NCBI GenBank assembly: GCA_963724065.1
Contig: CAVRTB010000005.1
Span: 124,001 to 188,000, forward strand
Source: DASRIA01 sp963724065
Lineage (GTDB): Bacteria; Actinomycetota; Thermoleophilia; Solirubrobacterales; JBBDJG01
DNA length: 64,000 nt
Direction: 5' to 3'
Part shown: one piece after another, positions 40,261 through 52,861 of the stretch
Layout: each line of letters starts with the position of its first letter
Numbering within the stretch: position 1 is the stretch's first letter
Notes under the pieces: generated by a model
Told to the model about the DNA's origin: nothing
Databases searched by the model: none
What the model saw: only the letters and a program-made list of their open reading frames with translations
Program-made: the position numbers and the translations under genes

Positions 40261-41202
40261 ATGAGCCTCCTCGTAGTCGGTTCCATCGCTTTCGACGCAG
40301 TGCGCACGCCGTTCGGCGAGCGCGAGCGCATGCTCGGCGGATCGGCAGTGCATTTCTCGCTGGCGGCCAGCTTCTTCACCGACGTGCGGGTCGTCGGCCC
40401 GGTCGGCGAGGACTTCGGCGAAGCCGAATACGACGTGTTGCGCGGTCGCGGCGTCGAGACCGCCGACATCGAGCGCGTCGAGGGTGGGCACACGTTCTTC
40501 TGGCGCGGGCACTACGACTACGACCTGAACGTCGCGCACACCGACGACACGCAGCTGAACGTGTTCGGCGACTTCCGGCCGAAGCTGTCCGAGGAATCCA
40601 AGGCCGCCGAGTCGGTCTTCCTCGCCAACATCCAGCCGGACCTCCAGAGCGAGGTCCGCGAGCAGTGCGGGTCCGCGCAGCTGGTGGGGCTCGACTCGAT
40701 GAACCTGTGGATCGAGACCGCGCGCGATTCCCTGCGGCGGGCGATCGGCTCCGTCGACCTCGTGATGATGAACGATGCCGAGCTGCGCATGCTCACCGAG
40801 CAGCCCAACCTCGTGCGCGCGGCGCACGAGGTGATGGCGATGGGCCCGAGGATGGTGGTCGCCAAGCAGGGCGAGTACGGCGCGGCGCTGTTCACCCCGG
40901 ACGGGTTCTTCGCGCTGCCCGGGTACCCGCTCGAGCAGGTGATCGACCCCACGGGCGCCGGCGACAGCTTCGCGGGAGGGTTCCTCGGCTACCTCGACTC
41001 CGTGGGGAGCGAGGAACACTCCGACCAGATCGTGCGACGCGCGATGACGTATGGCTCGGTACTCGCTTCTTTCAACGTCGAGCAATTCGGGACCGAGCGG
41101 GTCCGGGCGCTGACGGAGGACGAGATCAACCGGCGCTTCGAGGAATTCCGGTCGATGACGCACCTCGACGCGCAGCCCGTGGCGCTGCGTTCGATCGGCT
41201 AG
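40261..41202 (+). CDS. PfkB-family carbohydrate/nucleoside kinase
   Basis: A 313-residue ribokinase-like protein: SLLVVGSIAFDAVRTPFGER, MLGGSAVHFSLAASFFTDVR (substrate GG), MMNDAELRMLTE and the C-terminal DPTGAGDSFAGGFLGYLDS with catalytic Asp and anion hole. The group resembles adenosine kinase-like and sugar kinases; the substrate is not predictable. TAGTCT (40246-40251) lies nine bases before ATG 40261. Confidence 0.87.
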   Translation: MSLLVVGSIAFDAVRTPFGERERMLGGSAVHFSLAASFFTDVRVVGPVGEDFGEAEYDVLRGRGVETADIERVEGGHTFFWRGHYDYDLNVAHTDDTQLNVFGDFRPKLSEESKAAESVFLANIQPDLQSEVREQCGSAQLVGLDSMNLWIETARDSLRRAIGSVDLVMMNDAELRMLTEQPNLVRAAHEVMAMGPRMVVAKQGEYGAALFTPDGFFALPGYPLEQVIDPTGAGDSFAGGFLGYLDSVGSEEHSDQIVRRAMTYGSVLASFNVEQFGTERVRALTEDEINRRFEEFRSMTHLDAQPVALRSIG

Positions 41203-41218
41203 CCTTCGCAGGCCTGAG

Positions 41219-42555
<1,337 letters not shown>

Positions 42556-42559
<4 letters not shown>

Positions 42560-42975
42560 GCGAGCTCGTCGAGCGCATACGGAGGGGCTACGAGGCCTTC
42601 AACCGGGGTGACTTCGAGAGCGCCGTCGAGGGACTCGATCCTGAGACGGAGTGGGTCGTCCTGGACATGCTCCCCGACCCCGGTCCCTTCGTCGGGCTTG
42701 CGGGCGTGCGGCGCTTCTGGGAGCTGTGGGGCGAGAGCTTCGACGACTTCCGCGCGGAGCCGGAGGAGTACTTCGATGCCGGAGACTCCGTGATCGTGAT
42801 CACGAGGGTGAGGGGCCGGGGGCGAGACAGCGGCGCGGCGGTCGACACACCGGGCTTTCCGATGGTCTGGACTGTCCGCGACGAGCTGATCGTGCGCGTG
42901 GAGATGTTCGACGACAGGGCAAAGGCCCTCGCGGCCGTCGAGCTCCCGCCCGATACCCCGTTCGAGCGGTTCTAG
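42556..42975 (+). CDS. SnoaL-like protein (CTG start)
   Basis: A 139-residue NTF2-fold protein: RIRRGYEAFNRGDFESAVEG, DPETEWVVLDMLPDPGPFVG, RRFWELWGESFDDFRAEPEE. It is similar in design to the gene at 19604. The frame lacks a conventional start near the expected N-terminus; CTG at 42556 overlaps the citrate synthase stop (CTGA). Function unknown. Confidence 0.75.
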
Positions 42976-43011
42976 GTCTCGGGTAACGGCCAGGCGGCCG
43001 CCGGGCCGGAG

Positions 43012-44409
43012 CTAGATGTACCCGCGGGTGCGGGCGGTTTCGATCACGCGCTCGATGCCGACCTCGTAGGCAGCGTCGCGCAGGCACAGGTCCTTCTGGC
43101 GCGCGGCCGTGTCGACCTCGCGGAACGCGCGGCGCATGATGTTGCCGAGCTTGTCGTTGATCTCCCGCTCCTCCCAGCGGAAGTGCTGCATGTTCTGCAC
43201 CCATTCGAAGTATGAGACGACCACGCCGCCGGCGTTCGCCATCACGTCCGGCACGACATAGACGCCCTTCTCCTGAAGGATCTTGTCCGCCACCGGCGTC
43301 GTGGGGCTGTTCGCTCCCTCCAGGACCATCTTGCAGGCGATCTGGTCGGCGTTGCCCTCGTGGATCATCCCGCCGAGCGCGGCGGGCACCAGCACATCAC
43401 AGGGGATCGCGAGCAGATCCTCGGCCGGGATCGTCTCGACTCCGTCGAAGTCAGTGAGCTTGCCTCCCTGCTCGATGAGGTCGTGCAGCTTCACCACGTC
43501 GATCCCGTCGTCGCTGCGGATCGCGCCGTCCGCGTTCGAGACGCCCACGATTTTCGCGCCGAGTTGCTGGAGGATGCGCGCCCCCCACGAGCCGACGTTG
43601 CCGAAGCCCTGCACGACTACATTCGTCGTCGATGGCGACAGGCCGAGCTTCGGCGCCGCCTCGCGGTACAGGTAGACGAGCCCGCGGCCGGTGGCGGACT
43701 CACGGCCGTAGGAGCCCTCGAGCGCGATCGGCTTGCCGGTCACGATCGCCGGCGTGTGGCCGTGCAGCTTGCCGTACTCGTCCATCAGCCAGGCCATCAC
43801 CTGCGCGTTGGTGCCGACGTCCGGCGCCATGATGTCGCGGTTGGGTCCGAGCACCTTGTCGATCTTGTCCATCAGCGAGCGAGTGATCGCCTGGAGCTCG
43901 TCGGGCCCGAGCTTGTCGCTGCGGCAGTTGACGCCGCCCTTCGCGCCGCCGTAGGGGATGCCCACGATCGCGGTCTTCCAGGTCATCAGCATCGCGAGCG
44001 CCCGGATCTCGTCGAGATCCACCGCGGGGTGGTACCGCAGGCCGCCCTTGTACGGGCCGCGCGCGCCGTTGTGCTGCACGCGATACCCCTTGAAGACGTG
44101 GATCTTGCCGTCGGAGAACCGGACCGGGATCTGCACGACGGTCTCGCGGTACGAGCTCCGCAACACGTCGCGCACGTCGTCCGGCACCCCGATCCGGTCG
44201 CACGCGCCGTCGAAGTAGTGCTTGACGATGTCGAGGTCCGAGACGGGTGCGTGATCGGAGGCGGGCTGCGGCGCGGGCGCGGGCGCCTCGCCCTGCTCCG
44301 GCTGGGCCACCTCGGTCGCGTCGGCGACGGCGGCTGTGCCGCGCTCGGCCGGCTCCTCCGAGATGACGCGCCCGTGGCCCTCTCCGCTGCTCTCCTGCGG
44401 CTTGGTCAT
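43012..44409 (-). CDS. Glu/Leu/Phe/Val dehydrogenase (glutamate dehydrogenase)
   Basis: A 465-residue enzyme. A disordered Glu/Pro/Ala-rich head (about 1-50) precedes the catalytic fold: RVQHNGARGPYKGGLRYHPA, the catalytic Lys in VGIPYGGAKGGVNC, and the Rossmann VVVQGFGNVGSWGARILQQL. It interconverts glutamate with 2-oxoglutarate and ammonia. Most bacterial homologues begin near residue 50, so the head is an extension. ATG 44409 starts MTKPQESSGE. Confidence 0.92.
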   Translation of the reverse strand: MTKPQESSGEGHGRVISEEPAERGTAAVADATEVAQPEQGEAPAPAPQPASDHAPVSDLDIVKHYFDGACDRIGVPDDVRDVLRSSYRETVVQIPVRFSDGKIHVFKGYRVQHNGARGPYKGGLRYHPAVDLDEIRALAMLMTWKTAIVGIPYGGAKGGVNCRSDKLGPDELQAITRSLMDKIDKVLGPNRDIMAPDVGTNAQVMAWLMDEYGKLHGHTPAIVTGKPIALEGSYGRESATGRGLVYLYREAAPKLGLSPSTTNVVVQGFGNVGSWGARILQQLGAKIVGVSNADGAIRSDDGIDVVKLHDLIEQGGKLTDFDGVETIPAEDLLAIPCDVLVPAALGGMIHEGNADQIACKMVLEGANSPTTPVADKILQEKGVYVVPDVMANAGGVVVSYFEWVQNMQHFRWEEREINDKLGNIMRRAFREVDTAARQKDLCLRDAAYEVGIERVIETARTRGYI

Positions 44410-44483
44410 GCCTTGGGCGGAGTCTGCCACGAAACGGGCGCGGTGCAAACCTGCCCGCGGCCTCGAGGCATGCGATCACTTTC

Positions 44484-44499
44484 TTGCACATCCGTGCAA
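44484..44499. promoter_or_regulatory. TTGCAC/GTGCAA inverted repeat, candidate operator
   Basis: TTGCAC (44484-44489) and GTGCAA (44494-44499) are perfect arms around ATCC, in the divergent gap between the dehydrogenase and nuclease genes; another GTGCAA half-site lies at 44443-44448. Confidence 0.4.
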
Positions 44500-44556
44500 A
44501 TCCCTTCCACCGGGGCGTTGAGTCGCGACAGCTTCGTGGTTACCTTCGAGCAGGTC

Positions 44557-45060
44557 GTGCGGACCGACCTCTCAACCAAGTGCAAAGGCGACTTCGCTGA
44601 GCTGATGGTCGCCGCCGACCTCATGCGGCGGGGCCATCGGATCGCGATCCCTTACGGTGAGGACTGGGATTTTGACCTGATCGTGTGCAGAGAGGACCGG
44701 CTGGAACGGATCCAGGTCAAGCATGCCGCCTCCCGGAACGGGGTGCTGGTCGTGAAGTGCGGATCGCACTCTCTGACCAACGGCAAGGTGCGCAGAACGA
44801 AGCACTACACGTCCGAGACGATCGACTGGATCGCCGCCTACGACGCAAGCACGGAACAGTGCTTCTATGTGCCGGCACGCGAGCTTGGGAGCGGGCGCTC
44901 GATGCTCCACCTGCGCCTCGCGCCTACCCGCAACGGCCAACGAGCGGGGATCAGAGATGCAGCGGATTACCGTGATCTGGGTCCGCCCAACGATGAGATG
45001 GAGCCAGCGGGATTCGAACCCGCGACCTTCCGGATGCAAACCGGACGCTCTCCCAGCTGA
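44557..45060 (+). CDS. PD-(D/E)XK nuclease-fold protein, group I intron-associated endonuclease type; 3' end antisense to tRNA-Ala
   Basis: A 167-residue protein: VRTDLSTKCKGDFAELMVAA, DLMRRGHRIAIPYGEDWDFD and LIVCREDRLERIQVKHAASR. The catalytic set would be the Glu in KGDFAE, the Asp of WDFD and Q-x-K in RIQVK, the layout of the PDDEXK_5 family known from group I intron homing endonucleases; no intron is visible here. The last 20 codons (MEPAGFEPATFRMQTGRSPS) are read from the antisense of the tRNA, so the ancestral stop was probably lost. GTG 44557 begins the conserved part; GTG 44536 and ATG 44470 are alternatives. Confidence 0.7.
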   Translation: MRTDLSTKCKGDFAELMVAADLMRRGHRIAIPYGEDWDFDLIVCREDRLERIQVKHAASRNGVLVVKCGSHSLTNGKVRRTKHYTSETIDWIAAYDASTEQCFYVPARELGSGRSMLHLRLAPTRNGQRAGIRDAADYRDLGPPNDEMEPAGFEPATFRMQTGRSPS

Positions 45061-45071
45061 GCTATGGCCCC
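44999..45071 (-). tRNA. tRNA-Ala (anticodon UGC)
   Basis: A 73-base cloverleaf on the minus strand. Acceptor GGGGCCA pairs TGGCTCC, D-stem GCTC/GAGC, anticodon arm TCCGG-TTTGCAT-CCGGA (anticodon TGC), variable loop AGGTC, T-arm GCGGG-TTCGAAT-CCCGC, discriminator A. The CCA is not encoded. The nuclease gene reads into it from the other side. Confidence 0.97.
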
Positions 45072-45169
45072 GCAGAACGATTCTAGGCGGCGCGTCTGGT
45101 CACGGCACGGCACGCCACGCTTCCCGCGCGCGGCGGGAGGCCAAATCGCCGGGGTAGGACCCGGCCGGC

Positions 45170-45388
45170 CTACCGACCGTCGGGCGCGGCACCCGCCTCG
45201 GCGTCGATGTGCGCCTGGCGGGCGTCGGCGCGGTTGCGCACCGAGCGCGCGTACTGGGCGCCGTCGGCCCCGGCCCGGACCGGTGCGTCCGCGCGCGCTT
45301 GTGCCGCGTTTGCCCGCTGCTTCCTCAAGCTGGCAACCAGCGCGACCAGCAGCAGCGCGATCGCGATGATGCTCACGATGTCTTCCAT
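45170..45388 (-). CDS. Small membrane-anchored protein (72 aa)
   Basis: MEDIVSIIAIALLLVALVAS gives one N-terminal transmembrane helix. The rest is an Ala/Arg/Asp-rich hydrophilic tail (RKQRANAAQARADAPVRAGA), probably helical. GGAGGGAG precedes the ATG at 45388 on the minus strand. Function unknown. It overlaps the upstream 62-residue gene by 16 bases, suggesting one message. Confidence 0.65.
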   Translation of the reverse strand: MEDIVSIIAIALLLVALVASLRKQRANAAQARADAPVRAGADGAQYARSVRNRADARQAHIDAEAGAAPDGR

Positions 45389-45561
45389 GGTGCTCCCTCC
45401 TCGGCTTGCCTGTCGCCGCCCTCGGCCCGTTCCTCATCCGTCATCTGCCTGACGACGAGCTTCCCGGATCGAACCTGGCGCCGGATTCCCTCGAGCTTCG
45501 AGCGCCGTTGCTTTTCGGCACGCTCCGCGTCCGGGCCGGTACCGCCGGTGAAAGTCGACAT
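45373..45561 (-). CDS. Small charged protein (62 aa)
   Basis: MSTFTGGTGPDAERAEKQRR, SKLEGIRRQVRSGKLVVRQM and TDEERAEGGDRQAEEGAPWK: a short, strongly charged protein with no membrane segment. AAGGGA lies upstream of ATG 45561 on the minus strand. The end overlaps the start of the membrane protein at 45388. Unrecognised; the coupling suggests that the two act together. Confidence 0.6.
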   Translation of the reverse strand: MSTFTGGTGPDAERAEKQRRSKLEGIRRQVRSGKLVVRQMTDEERAEGGDRQAEEGAPWKTS

Positions 45562-45683
45562 GTAGTTCCCTTCTGACCCTCTGTGGTGGGCGCGCCGAAA
45601 GGAAAGAGAGAAAGAGACCCCGCGAGCGTTCGGAAGAACTGCCCCTTGACCGTACCACGCGGCGAGGCCTGCCGAGCGACCCC

Positions 45684-47516
<1,833 letters not shown>

Positions 47517-47646
47517 CAGGTGATGGAGATGCTACGGTGCATTGGTCGGGCGACCACTTTGGCGCCCGAGAGGTTCCGTTTCTCAGTGCGCTCCGTGCGA
47601 CCGGGAATTGCTGGATCTCCCCTCGCACCACAAGGAGTTCACTTAT

Positions 47647-48938
<1,292 letters not shown>

Positions 48939-48962
48939 CCCGTGCGGGCTCTCACATCCCGA

Positions 48963-49010
48963 CCGAACGTCCCGGACTGCGTGCTCGAGGCGGTATCGCG
49001 GGACGTTCGG
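48963..49010. terminator. Bidirectional terminator-like inverted repeat
   Basis: A 12-bp perfect pair (CCGAACGTCCCG at 48963-48974, complement at 48999-49010) between the convergent helicase and ABC-F genes. A smaller AGCCCG/CGGGCT hairpin lies at 48937-48950. Confidence 0.65.
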
Positions 49011-49035
49011 CCACGGGCTGGCCGGTAGCGGCCGG

Positions 49036-50916
49036 CTAGCTGTCGACCAGCTTTCCCAGCTCCTCGTACAGGCTCTCGACCGCCCGCTTCGCGTCCGTGT
49101 GGCGCTCCGTCGAGTCGGCCGAGCGCTCGGCGGTCGCCCAGGCGCCCGGGTCGGCAAGCTCGTCCTCGATGCCGGCGAGCGCGATCTCGGCGAGCGAGAT
49201 CTCCCGCTCGAGCGTCGCGATGCGGCGCTTCGTGTTCTTCGACACGGCCGGCTTGCCCGACTGCCCGGCGCGCCGGCGCCCGTTGCCCCCGGCGGCCTCG
49301 GCCGGCGGCTGGGCGGCCGCGCGCCGTTCCTCGCGCAGGCGCATGTAGTCGGCCCACCCGCCCTCATAGGAGCGCAGGACCCCGTCCTCGAGCGCGATCG
49401 TGCGCGTGCCCACCGCATCGAGCAGCGCGCGGTCGTGCGAGACCAGGATCACCGACCCCTCGAAGCCGCGCAACGCATCCTCCAGTGCCTCCCGGCTCTC
49501 GAGATCGAGGTGGTTGGTCGGCTCGTCGAGGATCAGGGTGTTCGCGCCCGACGCGACCAGGACCGCGAGCGAGAGCCGCCTGAGCTCGCCCCCCGACAGC
49601 ACCGCGACCTCCTTCTCCGCGTCGGCGCCCGAGAACAGGAACCGGCCCAGCAGCGCCCGCGCCTTCCCGGGCGTCAACCCGGTGGCGCGCTGGGCGGCCT
49701 CGAGCGCGGTCCCACTGCGATCGATCTCCTCCACGTGCTGGGACAGGAAGCCGAGCTCGGCGTTGTGTCCGACGCGCAGCTTGCCGTGCTCGAGCGCCCG
49801 CACGCCGGCGAGCGTCTCGATCAGCGTCGTCTTGCCCGCCCCGTTCGGGCCGACCAGGTTGACGTGCTCGCCACGCTCGAGCCACAGCTCCGCGCTCTCG
49901 ATCAGCCGCCGGTCGCCGGCCACGATCCGTGCGCCCTCGAGCTCCAGCACGACGCGCCCGCTGCGTGACGGGCCCTCGAAGGAGAAGCCCGGCGCCTTGG
50001 CGGCGCGCGGGTCCTTTTCCAGCCGGTCGAGCTTGCCGAGCTTCTTCACGCGCGACTGCGCCTGGCGCGACCGCGTGCCCGCGCGAAAGCGCGTGACGAA
50101 GCGCTCGAGGCGCTCGATCTCCGCCTGCTGGCGCTCGACCGCGCGTCCGAGCGCGAGCTCACGCGCGGCGCGCTCCTTGCGCCACGCGTGCCATGGGCCC
50201 GCGAAGAAGCGCGCGCGCCCGGCCTCCAGCTCGAGCACCGCGGTGCCCACCGCCTCGAGGAACCAGCGATCGTGCGCGACGAGCACGATCGCGGCGTCCA
50301 TTGACGTCAGCTGCTGCTCGAGCCACTCGAGCGATGCGACGTCGAGGTGGTTGGTCGGCTCGTCGAGGAGCACGAGGTCCGGGTCGCCGGAAAGGGTGCG
50401 CGCCAGGGAGCCGCGCGTCAGCTCACCCCCGGAGAAGGTGTCGAGCGGGCGCTCGAGGTCGTCGTCGCGGAACCCGAGGCCGCGCACGACGGCCATCGCG
50501 CGACGGCGCCAGTCGTACCCGCCCGCGTGCTCGAGCCGCGCCTGCGCCGTGGCATACGCGTCGAGGATCTCCTGCGCCGGCGCGCCGGCGGCCATCGCCT
50601 GCTCCAGCCGGCCGAGCTCCTGCTCGAGCCACACCAGCTCCGCGCAGCCGGACAGCACGTAGTCGCGCAGCGAGATCTGCTGCTCGCGCGGAGGCCGCTG
50701 GTCGTGGAGCGCGATCGTCGCGCCCTTCTCGATCGAGAGCTCGCCGCCGTCGATCGGGGTCTCGGCGGCGAGCATCCGCAGGAGCGTCGTCTTCCCCGTT
50801 CCGTTGCGCCCGGAGAGGGCCAGGCGGTCGCGGCGCTCGAGCTTGAACGAGACGCCGTGCAGCAACGGCGTCCCGCCGACGTGCTTGGAGAGATTCGATG
50901 CGATCGCGACGGCCAC
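49036..50916 (-). CDS. ABC-F family ATP-binding protein
   Basis: A 626-residue protein with two ABC domains and no membrane part. Walker A motifs are GRNGTGKTTLL and GPNGAGKTTLI, signatures SGGE, Walker B/ABC-F box LLDEPTNHLDVASLEWLE and LILDEPTNHLDLESREALED, with a linker between them (about 235-320). The tail (KRRIATLEREISLAEIALAG) is a coiled coil. ABC-F proteins act on the ribosome, and some give antibiotic protection; this one looks like a housekeeping EttA/Uup-like relative. GTG 50916 is six bases from TAACAT. Confidence 0.92.
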   Translation of the reverse strand: MAVAIASNLSKHVGGTPLLHGVSFKLERRDRLALSGRNGTGKTTLLRMLAAETPIDGGELSIEKGATIALHDQRPPREQQISLRDYVLSGCAELVWLEQELGRLEQAMAAGAPAQEILDAYATAQARLEHAGGYDWRRRAMAVVRGLGFRDDDLERPLDTFSGGELTRGSLARTLSGDPDLVLLDEPTNHLDVASLEWLEQQLTSMDAAIVLVAHDRWFLEAVGTAVLELEAGRARFFAGPWHAWRKERAARELALGRAVERQQAEIERLERFVTRFRAGTRSRQAQSRVKKLGKLDRLEKDPRAAKAPGFSFEGPSRSGRVVLELEGARIVAGDRRLIESAELWLERGEHVNLVGPNGAGKTTLIETLAGVRALEHGKLRVGHNAELGFLSQHVEEIDRSGTALEAAQRATGLTPGKARALLGRFLFSGADAEKEVAVLSGGELRRLSLAVLVASGANTLILDEPTNHLDLESREALEDALRGFEGSVILVSHDRALLDAVGTRTIALEDGVLRSYEGGWADYMRLREERRAAAQPPAEAAGGNGRRRAGQSGKPAVSKNTKRRIATLEREISLAEIALAGIEDELADPGAWATAERSADSTERHTDAKRAVESLYEELGKLVDS

Positions 50917-50922
50917 TCGACG

Positions 50923-50928
50923 ATGTTA
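50923..50928 (-). promoter_or_regulatory. Leaderless -10 box of the ABC-F gene
   Basis: TAACAT on the minus strand, six bases before the GTG start. The rest of the gap to 51164 holds no gene that I can recognise; TATTGT at 51080-51085 may serve the PKD gene. Confidence 0.5.
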
Positions 50929-51164
50929 CGGTGATGGCCTCGTTCCCCTTCCGGCACAGGGACCGCGGCGCCGGCTGACGCGAGCCTCGATCACGCGCCG
51001 CAACTGGGATCTCCCGCACGTAGCGGGCGAAACCGGGGTCTTGTGTGCGCAACCCCACCTGAGGCAGCCGATGCCGTCGCTATTGTGCGCGCGGTGCCTG
51101 GGGGCATGCTGTCAGTCCCTCCGGCAGCGCTACGCGCAAGAACGCGCGGCGACCGGAATCACAC

Positions 51165-52238
51165 TTGGAGGTCTCACTGTCCGCCGCGGACACATACTCA
51201 CGCGTCTCACAGCCGGCCCGCTTGCTGGTGTCGGCGCTCGCCGTGACCTTCATGCTCGGGTTGGCGTCGGCCGCCGAGGCGAAGGCGAAGGCCGACTTCG
51301 ACTGGCCGAGGCCCGTGATCGTGGAGCAGCAGGTCACACTTACGGCCGAGGTGGACAACCGCGTCACCCACTACGAATGGGACCTCAACGGTAACGGCGT
51401 GTTCAACGACGGTAACGACGCCAACGGCTTCACGGCGAACCGCGTATTTCACAGCGTGAGGACCTATCAAGTCGGCCTGCGCATCCTCGACGACGCGCTC
51501 AACGTAGTGGACTCGATCACCAAGAGCGTCGTCGTGTCGCCGGCGCCCGGCACCGCCCCGCCCGAGGCCTCCTTCGTGTTCTTCCCGGCCGCGCCGGTCG
51601 CAGGGCTGCCCGTCACGTTCGTCTCGACCTCCGTCGATCCGGACTCACCGATTCCGGCCGGGGCCCAGCGCTGGGACCTGAACGGCGACGGTCTGTTCGA
51701 GGAGGCGATCGGGGAGAGCGCCACGGTCACGTTCCCCGCACCGGGCATGTACCCGGTTTCGCTCCAGGTGACGACCAACAAGAGGGCCGTCGCGTCGCTG
51801 GTCCTGCCCGTCGGCGCTCCGGTCGCGGGCTCCGGCGTCAAGACCTTCAGCCTGATGAGCCCGTTCCCGGTGGTCCGCATCGCCGGGCGCACCTCGCGCC
51901 GGGGGGCTCGGATCCGGCGTCTGAGCGTGGATGCCCCGCCGGGCACGGTCCTCAGGATCCGCTGCCACGGCCGCGGCTGCCCCTTCAAGAGCACCAGCCG
52001 GACGGTCTCGATGCGCGCCGCGTCGGGCTCGCTGCTGCCTGCCACGCGCCTCACCCGTGTGCGGCGACTGGAGGGCAAGACCTTGCGCACCGGCGCAACT
52101 CTGCGCGTGTTCGTGACGAGGTCCGACGTGATCGGCAAGTACACGCGGTTCCGGATCCGCAGGAGCAAGTCGCCGGCGCGCCAGGACATGTGCATGGTCC
52201 CGGGCACGGCGACGCCCGCTCCCTGCCCCTCGCGATGA
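51165..52238 (+). CDS. Secreted protein with two PKD-like domains
   Basis: 357 residues from TTG 51165. The signal segment is ARLLVSALAVTFMLGLASAA. Two PKD-type beta-sandwiches follow (about 45-130 with HYEWDLNGNGVFNDGNDANG and 135-220 with QRWDLNGDGLFEEAIGESAT), then a basic beta-rich domain with LRIRCHGRGCPFKSTSRTVS. Such tails recur in secreted proteins of this lineage. A GGAGG at 51167-51171 sits five bases before an in-frame CTG at 51177, which may be the true start. Likely cell-surface adhesion or binding. Confidence 0.78.
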   Translation: MEVSLSAADTYSRVSQPARLLVSALAVTFMLGLASAAEAKAKADFDWPRPVIVEQQVTLTAEVDNRVTHYEWDLNGNGVFNDGNDANGFTANRVFHSVRTYQVGLRILDDALNVVDSITKSVVVSPAPGTAPPEASFVFFPAAPVAGLPVTFVSTSVDPDSPIPAGAQRWDLNGDGLFEEAIGESATVTFPAPGMYPVSLQVTTNKRAVASLVLPVGAPVAGSGVKTFSLMSPFPVVRIAGRTSRRGARIRRLSVDAPPGTVLRIRCHGRGCPFKSTSRTVSMRAASGSLLPATRLTRVRRLEGKTLRTGATLRVFVTRSDVIGKYTRFRIRRSKSPARQDMCMVPGTATPAPCPSR

Positions 52239-52786
52239 CCCGCAATTGGGCTCCCCTCGAGGGTCCCCAACGCGTGGTCATGCGCCTGCGGGCCAGGCCG
52301 GACGGACGGCCGCGGTCGTTTAGCGACCTCGAACTGCCCCTGATGGTGCTGCTCGCCGTGATGGTCGGGATCGCGATCACGATGTGGCTCAACGGCCTCG
52401 GGTCGCCGGGCGGCGAGGTCAGGCGGGTGACCGAGCGCCCGCCGCTGACGAGCCCCCGTGAGGCACTCGCCGCCGGCGCCGCAGAGCGTGCCCAGGCGGC
52501 GCGTCGCGAGCGCGCTCGCGAGCGGCGCGTCCGCGCGGCGCGGGTACTTGCCGCCCGCAAGCGCGCAGCCGCCGCGGCCTTCGCGCGGCAGGCCTACACC
52601 GGGACCGGCCCCGGGTCCTCGACGTCGTACCCCGCCACTCGCCAGGACTTCTCGGGGACGAACCAGACCTACACGCAGCAGGCGCTCCCTGTCACGCCGG
52701 CCCCCAAGCAGGATGCCGCACCCGCCCCGAAGCCCAAGCCGTCGAGCGGCGGCGGTGGGGGCGGGGGCTTCGACGACTCGGGCTGA
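52235..52786 (+). CDS. Membrane-anchored protein with Ala/Arg-rich stalk and Gly-rich tail
   Basis: A 183-residue protein with one transmembrane helix (LPLMVLLAVMVGIAITMWLN, about residues 35-55), an Ala/Arg-rich helical stretch (RAQAARRERARERRVRAARV) and a Pro/Lys/Gly-rich tail (KQDAAPAPKPKPSSGGGGGG). No family recognised. ATG 52235 overlaps the PKD gene's stop (ATGA), so the two are coupled and may work together at the cell surface. Confidence 0.7.
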   Translation: MTRNWAPLEGPQRVVMRLRARPDGRPRSFSDLELPLMVLLAVMVGIAITMWLNGLGSPGGEVRRVTERPPLTSPREALAAGAAERAQAARRERARERRVRAARVLAARKRAAAAAFARQAYTGTGPGSSTSYPATRQDFSGTNQTYTQQALPVTPAPKQDAAPAPKPKPSSGGGGGGGFDDSG

Positions 52787-52820
52787 ACCGCCCGGTCGCG
52801 GCCATAGTCTCGTCAAATAG

Positions 52821-52848
52821 TCAAGCGGGGCGGGTTTTCTGTCGATTG
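52821..52848 (+). promoter_or_regulatory. Sigma-28/WhiG-type promoter candidate (site B)
   Basis: TCAA (52821-52824), a 16-base spacer, GTCGATTG (52841-52848). It lies 13 bases before ATG 52862, so the message would be nearly leaderless. It precedes the NHL/Ca-repeat gene and the coupled GGDEF/HD-GYP gene. Confidence 0.5.
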
Positions 52849-52861
52849 ACGCCCTGCATTG

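Noticed and set aside
44999..45060. MEPAGFEPATFRMQTGRS as a real protein domain
   Set aside because: This peptide is the antisense translation of the tRNA-Ala gene.
44557..45071. Integrated mobile element with attachment sites at tRNA-Ala
   Set aside because: I could not find a second copy of the tRNA 3' end and there is no integrase; only the nuclease gene hints at mobility.
48939..49968. Helicase reading frame continuing to 49968
   Set aside because: The continuation is antisense to the ABC-F gene and exists only because of the one-base slip at 48823-48839.
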